Shown: one piece after another, positions 45,263-55,649 of the stretch | How the letters are laid out: each line of letters opens with the position of its first letter | Numbering within the stretch: position 1 is the first letter of the stretch | Notes under the pieces: model-generated | What the model was told of the DNA's origin: nothing | Databases searched by the model: none | Seen by the model: the letters and a program-made list of their open reading frames with translations, nothing else | Source: Limnanthes douglasii subsp. nivea | Taxonomy: Eukaryota; Streptophyta; Magnoliopsida; Brassicales; Limnanthaceae | Length of the DNA stretch: 64,000 nucleotides | Direction of reading: 5' to 3' | Assembly (NCBI GenBank): GCA_036936605.1 | Contig: JAUPFV010000002.1 | Coordinates: forward strand, 255,833,305 to 255,897,304 | Translations under genes and position numbers: made by a program

Positions 45263-47216
45263 ATGACAGATCCTGCATGGGTGGAAGCTATGAAAAGTGA
45301 AATTGTTGCTATAGAAAAGAACAATACATGGAAATTGGTAGAGCTACCACCTGGGCATAAAGCCATACGGCTGAAATGGGTCTACAAACCAAAGAGGGAT
45401 ATATATGGACATATTATCAAGCACAAAGCCAGATTTGTAGCAAAGGGCTATGTTCAACAACAGGGAATAGACTTTGAAGAGATCTTTGCCCCAGTTGCTC
45501 ACTTAGAAACGGTAAGATTACTGTTAGCGCTTGCCGCCAAGAATGACTGGGAAGTGCATCACTTGGATGTAAAATCCGCATTTATTAACGGGGATTTACA
45601 AGAAGTTGTCTATGAGTGTCAACCTGAGGGTTTTGTAAAAAAGGGTAAGGAACACTTTGGGTATTGAACAGTAAATCGTCATTCGACTATCGCGTTTGGT
45701 GGCAGATAGTCCCTTGACTTTCAAATGTCGATTGACAGTCCATGGACTATCGCGTTTGGATAAAGTTAGTCCACCAGATCCTCTGATCCATGAGAGGCTG
45801 CCACGTGTCACCATAGTCCCCAGATTTTTGTATCACCATTAGTCCCTTGAGTTTAGGTCAAGCCCAAAATGTAGAAAATTACAGAAAACTAAACTCAAGG
45901 GACTAGTGATGATACAAAAATCTGGGGACTATGGTGACACGTGGCAGCCTCTCATGGATCAGAGGATCTGGTGGACTAACTTTATCCAAACGCGATAGTC
46001 CAGGGACTGTCAACGGACATTTGAAAGTCAAGGGACTATGTGCCACCAAACGTGATAGTCGAGGGACGATGTACTGTTCAAAGCCGAACACTTTGTCTAT
46101 AAGTTGGTGAAGGCTCTATATGGGTTAAGGCAGGTGCCACGGGCTTGGTATGCCAAGTTAAGTAAGTGTCTTGAAGAGTTGGGCTTCATTAAGTGCCCAT
46201 ATGAACATGCAGTATATACAAGGAGGAAAGGTAATGAAGTTCTTTTTATTGGAGTATACGTGGATTATCTATTGGTCACAGGGACTAGTGTCGCAAACAT
46301 TAGTAAGTTTAAGAGGCAAGTGAGTGCAGAATTTGAGATGAGTGATCTCGGGATATTATCTTACTATCTGGGTATCGAAGTCAGTCACGGGCATGGATAT
46401 ATTGACCTTAAACAATCAAGTTATGCCAATAGGTTACTTGACAAAGCTGGTATGGGGTCGTGCAATGCTGTAAAGTATATTATGGAGCCAAAAATAAAGA
46501 TTGATAAAGATGAAAAGGGGAAGGCAGTGAACTCCATGAAATTTAAGAGCTTAACTGGTGGGCTGAGGTATTTGGTTCATACTCGTCCGGATATTGCTTA
46601 CTCTGTTGGTGTAGTTAGCAGGTACATGGAAAGACCTACTGAATTGCATATGAATGCAGTTAAACGTATCTTGCGTTACGTGAAAGGAACTATTAACTTT
46701 GGGTTAGTATATTCAAGAGGGTCTGGAAATTATTTATTGTCCGGCTACTCAGATAGCGACCTAGCTGGTAATCTGGAGGATAGAAAAAGCACAGGTGGCA
46801 TGACTTTCTACTTCAATGAGAGTTTAATTACTTGGGTCTCACAAAAATAGCGGTGTGTGGCGTTGTCATCATGCAAAGCTGAATTCATGGATGCTACAGC
46901 GGTAACATGTCAAGGTGTGTGGTTGAGCAAGTTACTTAGTCAAATGATCGATGTAAAGCACACTTCAGTCGTGATATATATAGACAATCGTTCTCCGATT
47001 GATTTGGCAAAAAATCCAGTTTTCCACGGAAGAAGTAAACATATTGATATCCGCTATCATTTCATTCGCGAATGTGTAGAGCGTGGGGAGATTATTGTCA
47101 AGCACATAAGTACAGGGGAGCATCGTACAGACGGTTTAACTAAAGCGATGACCACTGTGACGTTCGAAAATATGCGAGATTTACTGGGTATGAAAAACCT
47201 GCAGGTTGGAGTTTAG
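45263..47216 (+). pseudogene. copia-D reverse transcriptase-RNase H, split by a MITE
   Basis: The first half, 45263-45659, contains KHKARFVAKGYVQQQGIDFE, APVAHLETVRLLLALAA and LDVKSAFINGDLQEVVYE. The MITE then interrupts, and RT resumes at 46096 in the same frame. The polymerase box is YVDY (46257-46268), one catalytic Asp replaced by Tyr. RNase H follows (DSDLAGNLEDRKSTGG; TAG at 46848; then SSCKAEFMDATAV, NPVFHGRSKHIDIRYHFI). The element cannot be active. Confidence 0.9.
45660..46085. mobile_element. Foldback MITE FB-2 (10-bp perfect TSD)
   Basis: 426 bp, nearly perfect hairpin with arms of about 200 bp (GGGTATTGAACAGTAAATCG at one end, CGATGTACTGTTCAAAGCC at the other). The TSD GAACACTTTG is at 45650-45659 and 46086-46095 and duplicates RT coding sequence. 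It belongs to the same family as FB-1 at 20188-20607, but its arms are more alike, so it is younger. Non-coding. A transcript across it would form a long double-stranded RNA. Confidence 0.95.
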
Positions 47217-47230
47217 CTTATAGGGGAGAA

Positions 47231-47488
47231 TGTTGGAAGTAATCTAAACTAGTTGGTTTGAATATGTATTGTCTAGTTTATGACGTGTCTAATATCAATT
47301 ATTAGGGTAGTTATTTAGATAATATCGAACAGTTTGTCTGTATTTTCTATATAAGAAAATAGACCCCTGTATTGATATTTGGAATGAAGTTAACATTTCT
47401 GCACTTCTTGTTTATCTCTATAAATATATATTATTAGTCTGTCTGTTAAGGTTATCTGCATTGCTGTCTCTGAGATTTTTTCCCAACA
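47231..47488 (+). repeat. copia-D 3' LTR
   Basis: 258 bp, TGTTGGAAGTAATCTAAAC to TTCCCAACA, followed by GTTGA. Confidence 0.93.
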
Positions 47489-47493
47489 GTTGA

Positions 47494-47821
47494 TATCTTT
47501 GGTTGGGTCGATCAATCTCAATGTGTCGCCTTCAACCTTGACATTATCATTGACAATATGAGCAATTTTTGTCTCGACACCTTCGCCTTCTTCTAAAAGA
47601 CTTTATATTTTTCCTTACTGATGATGCATTTGCTTGAGATAGGACCCCGTTCAGGAAGCTTAAGATATTTTCCCATTTCAAATCAAATATTATCGATATC
47701 GGCCACTAGAATATCCTTATCACCCTTGGGTTAAGAAATTTTTATATATCCAATAACTTTGAGTTGATAAAATTGTCGATAATGAAGAACTTGTGGAACC
47801 CGTGCTCCGAGTTGTTTTTGG
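47494..47821 (-). pseudogene. Tat-3 antisense gene remnant, exon 2 start
   Basis: The minus strand near 47780-47826 reads AKNNSEHGFHKFF, matching AENWENRFHKAF at the beginning of exon 2 of the Tat-1 aORF. The rest to 47494 keeps the reading direction but no open frame. It lies between copia-D and the TRIM. Confidence 0.6.
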
Positions 47822-47826
47822 CCAAC

Positions 47827-49035
47827 TGATGACGCGGCGGAAGTAGAAGAAGAAGGAACGATAGATGAAACCCTAATTTAAGGGTAACATGATGAAACCC
47901 TAGTCTAAGGGTAACAAAGATTGAAATTTTCAGAGATAAAAATATATTATTCCAAAAACTTTAAATAACTTAAGGCATATAAGGCTTTATATAAGAGCTT
48001 CTCAAAACCCTAAATTATAATACAAGGAAATAAAATAAATATTTTAAAATAAAATAAATATTTTAAAATAAAATAAAATAAAATCTTAATATAATTAGAA
48101 TTGATTTAAATACATAAGATATTTGAATAAAATAAAATTAAATTAAAAAGGCTTTTGTTTGGACTTTCTGGCTACATCATCCTCTCCTAGTTGACTGGAA
48201 TTCGTCCTCGAATTCACAGCACCACCACCATCAAGAACCTAAATTATATATTTTATTTTATTCAATCGTTACATTGGGAATTATAATTGTTGACCTTATC
48301 AGAATAAGATAATTTTTCTCGAGTGCTCCTTATTCGAAGTCACATTGAAGCCATCTAGTTGAAGGAAAAAATAGTTTCGAAAACCTTTTCATAGCCTGAA
48401 GACAACAACCCCGTGTCCAGTTGATGAAAAAAATGGTTTTGAAAACCTCTTCATAGCCTGAGACGACATCTCGATAAGCAATTTTTACCTTGATTCGACA
48501 ATTGGTAGCCAATTCAAACTCCTTCAGTAACCGGTCAATATGATCGTCATTAAAACGCCTAGTGTGTCTCCCACATACCAAACGATCTTTGAGATCTTCA
48601 TGGCTGTATGTTGTTCTCTCCTTTAGACCTTGAATCAGATGAAATCAAGATTCAGAAACATGCTTGACCCGTAGCAGGAACTGAGGCTGTGATACCAAAC
48701 TGATGACGCGATTGAAGTAGAAGAAGAAGCAACGATAGATGAAACCCTAATTTAAGGGTAACATGATGAAACCCTAGTCTAAGGGTAACAAAGATTGAAA
48801 TTTTCAGAGATAAAAATATATTATTCCAAAAACTTAAAATAACTTAAGGCATATGAGGTTTTATATAAGAGCTTTTCAAAACCCTAAATTATAATACAAG
48901 GAAATAAAATAAATATTTTAAAATAAAATAAAATCAAATCTTAATATAATTAGATTTGATTTAAATACATAAGATATTTGAATAAAATTAAATTAAATTT
49001 AAAAAGCTTTTGTTTGGACTTTCTAGACTACATCA
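47827..49035 (-). mobile_element. Small non-autonomous LTR element (TRIM-like), minus strand
   Basis: 1209 bp. Direct repeats 47827-48179 and 48701-49035 (353 and 335 bp, starting TGATGTAG on the minus strand, ending CGTCATCA) flank 521 bp. On the minus strand the primer site TTTGGTATCACAGCC follows the 5' LTR (48701-49035), and the polypurine tract AGGAGAGGA precedes the 3' LTR. TSD CCAAC/CTAAC has one mismatch. The LTR length difference is an extra AT-rich unit near 48045. There is no complete protein-coding domain, so it depended on another element for movement. Confidence 0.9.
48330..48581 (-). other. Short ORF in the TRIM interior, with an internal duplication
   Basis: 83 residues on the minus strand (ending RWLQCDFE), of unknown identity. 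A 62-bp unit occurs twice (near 48355 and 48417), giving the phrases GYEEVFKTIFF and QAMKRFSKLFF. It is most likely the residue of a longer internal region, not a gene. Low confidence that it is translated. Confidence 0.3.
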
Positions 49036-49083
49036 CTAACTCACTTAAATTGTGAAGCTTCTTTACCTGGATCATTGCTCTTT

Positions 49084-49175
49084 AGGAATAAATTCTTGTA
49101 TTATAAAAAAGAAAGAATTGAAAAGGATTAGGAATACATTCTTGTATTATAAAAAAGAAAGAATTGAAAAGGATT
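49084..49175. repeat. 46-bp tandem duplication
   Basis: Units 49084-49129 and 49130-49175 (AGGAATAAATTCTTGTATTA or with one change) are directly adjacent and nearly identical. Confidence 0.92.
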
Positions 49176-49858
49176 AATTAATGTAGGGTTGCAGAGAATA
49201 AGGCAAAATAAATATCTGTTGCAGGAAGGGGGTACAATCTGATATTTTGAGACCCTTATTATTGCATCGTCATAAGTTCTTAAGTCAGCTAAGATTTAAC
49301 TTATTCAATGGGATCAGTCACATTCTCATATTCCCCCTAACAAAGATGAATTTCATATTTTACTTGTCGTCAAACTGAGGTGAAACAATCATAACTTTCA
49401 GATAATTCCCAACAGAGAGGTAGTAGTCAGAATACATTTTGTTAGTAGAGATGATGCATTGAGCGATCAGTTTCTTTATCTTCAAAGGAATTTTCGATAA
49501 TATCCAGGAGAAGATGTCAGGTATCCCAGTTCTCCAACTGTTTGGATTGGCCTGACTAGAGTAGAGGTCGGGTAAGGGAAACAAAATTCTTTTGTTCGAG
49601 TGTAAGGAAAGTCTGAAATTCTATTCGAACATATCCGTGGAAAACACAAGCTCGTTTGATCTGGCCGAAAGAAGGGTCTCTCCCTTGACGGACAACCTTA
49701 CTGTAACACTGTCAGATATTTACCACTTAGTCCTTATTGTTTGAAGCTCATCAGGCTGCTAGTACTTGTAGCGAATCATTTGGAAATTAAGAAACATGTA
49801 TTTTTTTTATATCCAGAGTTTGAATAGGTATCTCCGACCAGAGATGGATCCTAGGTAA
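49176..49858 (-). pseudogene. Tat-3 antisense gene remnant, PF04195-like region
   Basis: The minus-strand frame 49360-49584 reads PNSWRTGIPDIF, LSKIPLKIKKLIAQC and LSVGNYLKVMIV. These align with PNGWFTLMSC, LSGIPLPMKEFAAG and FNMGNDLKAVDD of the Tat-1 aORF domain. The surrounding sequence is out of frame. It is cut on the right by copia-E and on the left by the TRIM. Confidence 0.68.
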
Positions 49859-49863
49859 GTTCG

Positions 49864-50115
49864 TGTTGCATTTTATGTATTTAATCTAAACATGTTTTAT
49901 TTATTTAAGTTATAGTAACCGTTAGTATTAGACGGAGTCTTAGAGTTTTACGTGGGTGTAGGAGTTACGTAACGGGCATTAAGTGAAGAGAGAAGTGGGA
50001 TTAGTGGATCCTATTCTGTAACTTCCACCTCGTTTATTGCCTATTTATTTCCTTTGTACGTTGCATTTGATGAATGAAGAAGTACCATAGTTTTACTTTC
50101 TCAAAAAGGATAATA
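49864..50115 (+). repeat. copia-E 5' LTR
   Basis: 252 bp, TGTTGCATTTTATG to AAGGATAATA (TG...TA rather than TG...CA). Confidence 0.94.
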
Positions 50116-50153
50116 CTTGGTATCAGAGCTTCAGGAGGTGTTCATAACTTCAG

Positions 50154-51053
50154 ATGGAGACGACAAGCAAAAGCTCCTTTGGTCTCAGCTACCCGATGTT
50201 GAGCAAAACCAACTACACTGCATGGGCTCTCAAAATGACGGTATTTATGCAAGCCCACGGAGTGTGGGAGACAATCGAACCCAAGGACCCTAAAGCTCCT
50301 ATGGAAGACAAGGTCGACAAAAAGGCACTCGCTGTTATTTACCAGGGAGTTCCAGAAGATGTCCTGATGTCACTTGCAGAAAAGAAGACGGCCAAGGATG
50401 CGTGGAAGGCTGTCAAAACCATGTACCTGGGAGCAGACAAGGTAAAAGCAGCTAGAGCCCAGACCCTCAAGAGCGAATTCGAAGCTCTAAGCATGAAAGA
50501 CGATGAGCCATTAGACGAATTCTATCTGAAGCTGAACAGCCTGGTTACTAATATTCGAGTGTTGGGAGAGAAAGTGGAAGAGACATACGTGGTTAAGAAA
50601 CCTCTCAGAGCGGTTCCCACAAAATTCTTACAGATTGCATCTGCTATTGAGCAATTCGGAGATCTGGAAGAGATGTCGGTAGAAGAAGTCGTTGGTTCTT
50701 TGAAAGCCCACGAGGAAATATTGCGAGGGACAACGGAGAAACACCAGGGACAATTGCTGCTGACAGAAGATGAGTGGAGGAAGAAAGAAAGCGGCGAGGG
50801 GCAGCTTTTGTTGACTCGAGAAGAATGGTTAAGGAAAACCAATAGAGAAGGGACTCGAGGTGGAGGAAGTACTCGTGGAGTACGAGACAGAAGTAGAGTG
50901 ATGTGCTTTAACTGTCAAGCACTGGGACACTTTGCTGCGGACTGTCGTAAACCAAGGAAGGAGAAAGACATGACGAGAGAAGCAAATCTCTCGAAAATTC
51001 AAGAAGATGAGCCAACCTTGTTGGTTGTTGAGGTCGGACAAATGGATATCTAA
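50154..51053 (+). CDS. copia-E Gag
   Basis: 299 residues from the ATG 39 nt after the LTR (METTSKSSFGLSYPMLSKTN). The plant copia Gag core follows (YTAWALKMTVFMQAHGVWE, PEDVLMSLAEKKTAKDAWKA, EFYLKLNSLVTNIRVLGE). Then come a repeated QLLLTEDEW / QLLLTREEW phrase, a basic region and one zinc knuckle CFNCQALGHFAADC (C-X2-C-X4-H-X4-C). It is intact to the TAA at 51051-51053, which in an active element would likely be sense since the protease continues in the same frame. Gag alone could still be translated. Confidence 0.92.
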   Translation: METTSKSSFGLSYPMLSKTNYTAWALKMTVFMQAHGVWETIEPKDPKAPMEDKVDKKALAVIYQGVPEDVLMSLAEKKTAKDAWKAVKTMYLGADKVKAARAQTLKSEFEALSMKDDEPLDEFYLKLNSLVTNIRVLGEKVEETYVVKKPLRAVPTKFLQIASAIEQFGDLEEMSVEEVVGSLKAHEEILRGTTEKHQGQLLLTEDEWRKKESGEGQLLLTREEWLRKTNREGTRGGGSTRGVRDRSRVMCFNCQALGHFAADCRKPRKEKDMTREANLSKIQEDEPTLLVVEVGQMDI

Positions 51054-54000
51054 TCTATGCTTCTGAAGGAGGATGGAGTGGTTCCAAAGCTACGAACAAA
51101 CGCAGGTGAACAAAAGGAGTCACAGGTGTGGTACTTGGATAACGGCGCCAGCAATCACATGACTGGGCGCGTGGAAAATTCAAAAGCTTGGATGAGCGTG
51201 TCTCCGGGAAAGTGAAGTTTGGCGATGGATCGACCGTGTGTATCAAGGGAAAGGGAACAGTGGCGTTCCAGTGCAAGAATGGTGAAGAAAGGATGCTTGA
51301 AGAGGTATACTATATCCCAAATCTCTGTAATAATATTATAAGCTTGGGACAACTTTCTGAGGCAGGGAATAAAGTCGTACTTGATGGGGATTATTTGTGG
51401 ATTCACGAGGCGAGTGGAAGACTATTGATGAAGGTAAAAAGGACAGAGAATCGACTATATAAGATCAGTCTTGAAGAAAGTAGAGCAACATGTTTGTTTA
51501 ACAAGGCCGAAGAAGGTACTTGGTTGTGGCATGCTCGTCTTGGGCACGTAAATTTCCAAGCTTTGGAATTAATGTCGCGAGAGAAGATGGCATACGGGAT
51601 TCCAAGCATGACTCAACCACTTAAAAGGTGCGAAGGTTGTTTAATGACGAAGCAATCCAGAAAATCCTTCCCACATCAAACTAGCTCTGTGTCGAGGAAA
51701 GCACTCGAGATAATTCATGCTGATATTTGTGGCCCTATCACACCAACGACAACTGGCGATAATCGTTATTTCTTTCTATTTGTTGATGATTTCAGTAAGA
51801 AAATGTGGGTCTACATGTTAAAGGAGAAAAGTAATGCTTTCGAGATGTTTAAAAATTTTAAAGCTTTAGTTGAAAAGGGGAGCGAGAAAAACATAAAGAT
51901 CTTGAGGACAGATAGAGGCGGTGAATTTTGTTCCAAGGAATTCACCTTGTATTGTGAGAAGGCTGGTATTTTGAGGCATTACACAGCACCATACACTCCG
52001 CAGCTAAACGGGGTGGTGGAACGAAGGAATAGGACTGTGGCTGCTATGGCAAGAAGTTTTCTAAGGGGAGCAAACCTACCTGCGTATCTCTGGGGTGAAG
52101 CGGTGCGTCATTCGATCTATGTTCTCAATCGACTACCAACTCGAAGTTTAAACGGAAGAACACGATATGAAGCATGGAGTGGGACTAAGCCGGACCTGAC
52201 ACACTTAAGAGTGTTTGGGTGTATTGCATTTATGAAGATACCTTTGATACATGTCAAGAAACTGGATGATCGTAGTAAGAGGGTGGTGTATCTCGGTAAG
52301 GAGCCGGGAACAAAAGGGAGTCGCTTATTTGACCCACAAACAGGGACTGTACACGTCAGTAGGGACGTGGTATTTCAAGAGGAAGCCTTCTGGTCATGGG
52401 AACAAGAAACAGGTGGTGAAGTAACTTTCCCTGGGAGCTATGTTGAGGTAACCGAAAACACGGAAACTGGGGACAGTGTGGATGCAGATTATGAACCCAC
52501 AACTCCTCTGCAATCCATGACTTCACAGTCATCGGCATCGTCACAACAAACTACGACGACCAAAACAGCTGAAACTGTTGGAACATCATCTACCACGAGC
52601 AGTGAACCGAAGAGGTTCAGGCCTTTGGCAGATATTTATAATGACACTGAGGTCATTGAGCTGATTGATGAGCTGATGTTATTAAAGGCTGAGGAACCAA
52701 CGTCATATTTCGAAGCCATAAAAGAGAAGGATTGGCAAGATGCTATGAAGACGGAGTTCGAGACAATAGAGAAGAACGAAACCTGGGTACTCACAAGTTT
52801 ACCACATGGGCATAAACCAATAGGTTTGAAGTGGGTATATAAGTTAAAAAAGGACCCAGATGGGAATGTGGTGAAACATAAGGCACGGCTCGTCGCAAAG
52901 GGATACGTTCAAAGGAAAGGAATAGATTATGATGAAGTTTTCGCTCCCGTAGCACGACTTGACACGGTTCGACTCTTGCTAGCACTTTCAGCGAAAGAAG
53001 GTTGGGAAGTTTATCATCTTGATGTAAAATCAGCGTTTTTAAACGCAGAGCTCATTGAAGAAGTTTATGTCATCCAACCTGAGGGGTTCGTCAAGAAAGG
53101 ACAGGAACAGATGGTGTATAGACTAGTGAAGGCTTTGTACGTGCTGCGTCAAGCTCCTAGAGCGTGGAATGCGAAGCTAGACAGATGCTTGAAAGAGTTG
53201 GGAATTGACAGATGCTTACACGAGTAAGCGGTGTACATGAAGTACAAAGAAGGGAGTATACTCATAGTGGGTGTGTATGTTGACGATTTATTGGTGACAG
53301 GTTCAGACAAGCAGGAAATCGAAGCATTCAAGCAGCAAATGAACAAACGGTTTGAGATGAGTGATCTGGGTTTATTGTCGTTTTATCTTGGAATAGAAGT
53401 AAACCAAGGAGAGATGCGTACTACACTGAAGCAGTCATCATATGCCAAGAAGTTACTGGAAAAATCTGGAATGATGAATTGTAACGCGTCCAAATTTCCT
53501 ATGGAGCATAAGTTACAGTTGGACAGAGATGAAGAAGGAGTAATTGTTGATGCCACTGAGTACAGATGTATCGTTGGAAGTCTGCGATATCTAACTCACA
53601 CTCGTCCAAATATTTCATACGCTGTGGGAGTGGTGAGCAGATTCATGGAGAAACCCACAGTAAAGCACCAACAAGCTGTGAAACATATCTTGAGGTACAT
53701 TCGAGGGACAATTGAGTATGGGTTGGTTTATGCAAACGAGAAGAGTAGTAGGATGTTGTATGGGTTTACAGATAGTGATCTTGCTGGAGATGTTATCGAC
53801 AGGAGAAGTACTGGGGGCATGTGTTTCTACCTTAACATGAGCTTAATATCTTGGACATCGCAGAAACAGAAAGTGGTTGCTCTATCTTCGTGCGAGGCGG
53901 AGTACATGGCCGCCACAACAGCAGCTTGTCAGAGCATATGGCTTCGTGGACTACTAAAGGAAATCTCGGGACAATCGGTTGGACCAGTGATACTCCACAT

Positions 54001-54241
54001 AGATAACTAGTCAGCCATCGAGTTAATGAAGAATCCGGTACTACACGGGAGGAGCAAACATATCGACGTACGGTTTCATTTTATACGAGAGTGTATTGAA
54101 AGGGGTGAGTTGATCATTAAGCACGTGGTGACTCAAGAACAGAGGGCAGACATCTTAACTAAGGCATTGGGGAAGGTTAAATTTGAAGAAATGAGGAAGG
54201 CAATAGGGGTTGAGGATCTTACTGCGAGCTCGGGAAGCTGA
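51054..54241 (+). pseudogene. copia-E Pol (protease, integrase, RT, RNase H)
   Basis: Protease motif WYLDNGASNHMTG at 51128-51166 is in the Gag frame. A 1-nt shift near 51170-51185 moves to the frame 51188-53227. That frame has GAG-pre-integrase (LWHARLGHVNFQ), integrase (IHADICGPI, FLFVDDFSKKMWVYM, LRTDRGGEF, NGVVERRNRT) and RT (KHKARLVAKGYVQ, LDVKSAFLNAEL). Stop TAA 53225-53227 is where Gln is expected. The next frame has YVDDLLVTG and RNase H (DSDLAGDVIDRRSTGG, SSCEAEYMAAT) to TAG 54008-54010, then HGRSKHIDVRFHFIREC to the end. The catalytic residues are all intact; only the frameshift and stops disable it. Confidence 0.93.
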
Positions 54242-54281
54242 AGTCGAGGTTTGAAAAACATGTTGAGATTAGGGGGGGACA

Positions 54282-54533
54282 TGTTGCATTTTATGTATTT
54301 AATCTAAACATGTTTTATTTATTTAAGTTATAGTAACCGTTAGTATTAGACTGAGTCTTAGAGTTTTACGTGGATGTAGGAGTTACGTAACGGGCATTAA
54401 ATGAAGAGAGAAGTGGGATTAGTGAATCCTATTCTGTAACTTCCACCTCGTTTATTGCCTATTTATTTCTTTTGTACGTTGCATTTGATGAATGAAGAAG
54501 TACCATAGTTTTACTTTCTCAAAAAGGATAATA
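54282..54533 (+). repeat. copia-E 3' LTR
   Basis: 252 bp, five differences from the 5' copy. Followed by the TSD GTTCG. Confidence 0.94.
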
Positions 54534-54538
54534 GTTCG

Positions 54539-55649
54539 AAGCATCAAAGCCAGTTTTTCTTCGTTTTTAAGCTGATGGTCCGAACTCTTCACCCACTTCA
54601 ACATAATTTCAAAATCTGTATTTTTAAGTCTCTTCCTCCTTTTAGGGGGTATGAGAATGATAAACCCTCTTTAAGGCGTTTCGTTTTCCGTTGCTCTTGT
54701 ATCAGAGAAATACTATAAGAGATTGAGGTTATATTGGTATGGAGACGTGAGAGCTAACCAATGGGATCCCTTGGGGAGTTTTGCTTCTCAATGCAATTTT
54801 GATAATTTTCGGACCATGTGTAACTCTTTTTGCTTCCAAGAAACAGTAACAGTCTAAGGGTCAGGGTGGCAGTCCAGAATGAGGAAGAGGACGGAGATTT
54901 AGTCTCAGAGCTTCTCTCAACTTCGAAGTGTTTCATTTATTTCTTGAATTTTTTTGCTAAGTTAATATATTTTCCTACCATAACTTAAATATAAGAGCAA
55001 AGAAAATAAAAGTTGCTTCAGAAAGGCCGAGGCTTAAAGCGTATCAAAAAATGAGAAGTAAACATAATCCAAAGTGATAGTTTGAGAAGAACATACAATT
55101 TTCAAGCAAGTATATCTTAAAGGGTTCAAGCGGAGGATTAGACGTCTAAAAAGATATTGCGATGACTGTAGTTGAATTCACGATGGTTGGAATGGATACT
55201 TTATCTTTCTAGGAGTGGCTACCTCTCTCTCTAGAAATTTTGTGGGAAATAAACTGATGCCCTGTGTATATTACTAATAGAAGAAGGGGGTCACGCCACC
55301 TTTTTCTACTTTCCTTGGTGGTAATCATAACAAGGGCTCGGGAAAGGGAGCTAACATGACCTCATGTATGATGTATATGCATAGAAGAGTTGTAATGAGA
55401 CCTACTCCTAGGTCATAATAGAAAGAAAAGACGGCACACATGCGCATGCTTAGTCTTGGGAAAGGCAAAAACCTAGCTCAAATACTTTCTAAATTCTCAT
55501 AGAGTCAGGAATTAAGTGTCATTTCTGGGTGACCGCTCTGAAGCGTAACTTTTTTCTCAAACCCATCCCATCAGCAATCACTTTGAAGGAGACCATTCCA
55601 TTCACTATACATGCTTGTGCAGCCCGGAGGGATACTAAAAATAAAAAAA
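54539..55649 (-). pseudogene. Tat-3 antisense gene, N-terminal remnant and leader
   Basis: By position this should hold the beginning of the Tat-3 antisense gene and the DNA before the 3' LTR. A minus-strand ORF at 54754-54936 (MKHFEVERSSETKSPSSSSF) is serine-rich like the Tat-1 aORF N-terminal third, but no motif is diagnostic. From 54937 to 55649 I see no ORF or repeat apart from short purine- or pyrimidine-rich stretches. Confidence 0.35.

Larger units (their letters stand above)
42393..47488 (+). mobile_element. Ty1/copia element copia-D, full length, decayed
   Basis: LTRs 42393-42651 and 47231-47488 (about 7% different plus small indels). The flanking 5-mers are GTTGG and GTTGA. The primer site TGGTATCACAACC starts at 42654, and the polypurine tract AGGGGAGAA precedes the 3' LTR. 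Gag, protease, integrase, RT and RNase H are all present in copia order with multiple stops. A foldback MITE interrupts RT. The proteins are close relatives of copia-E. Inserted in the Tat-3 antisense gene. Confidence 0.93.
49864..54533 (+). mobile_element. Ty1/copia element copia-E, nearly intact
   Basis: 4670 bp. LTRs 49864-50115 and 54282-54533 are each 252 bp and differ at five positions (about 2%). Perfect TSD GTTCG (49859-49863 and 54534-54538). The primer site TTGGTATCAGAGC begins 2 nt after the 5' LTR, and a polypurine tract AGGGGGGGA precedes the 3' LTR. All domains are present, disabled by one frameshift and a few stops. It is the youngest copia in the window. Confidence 0.96.
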
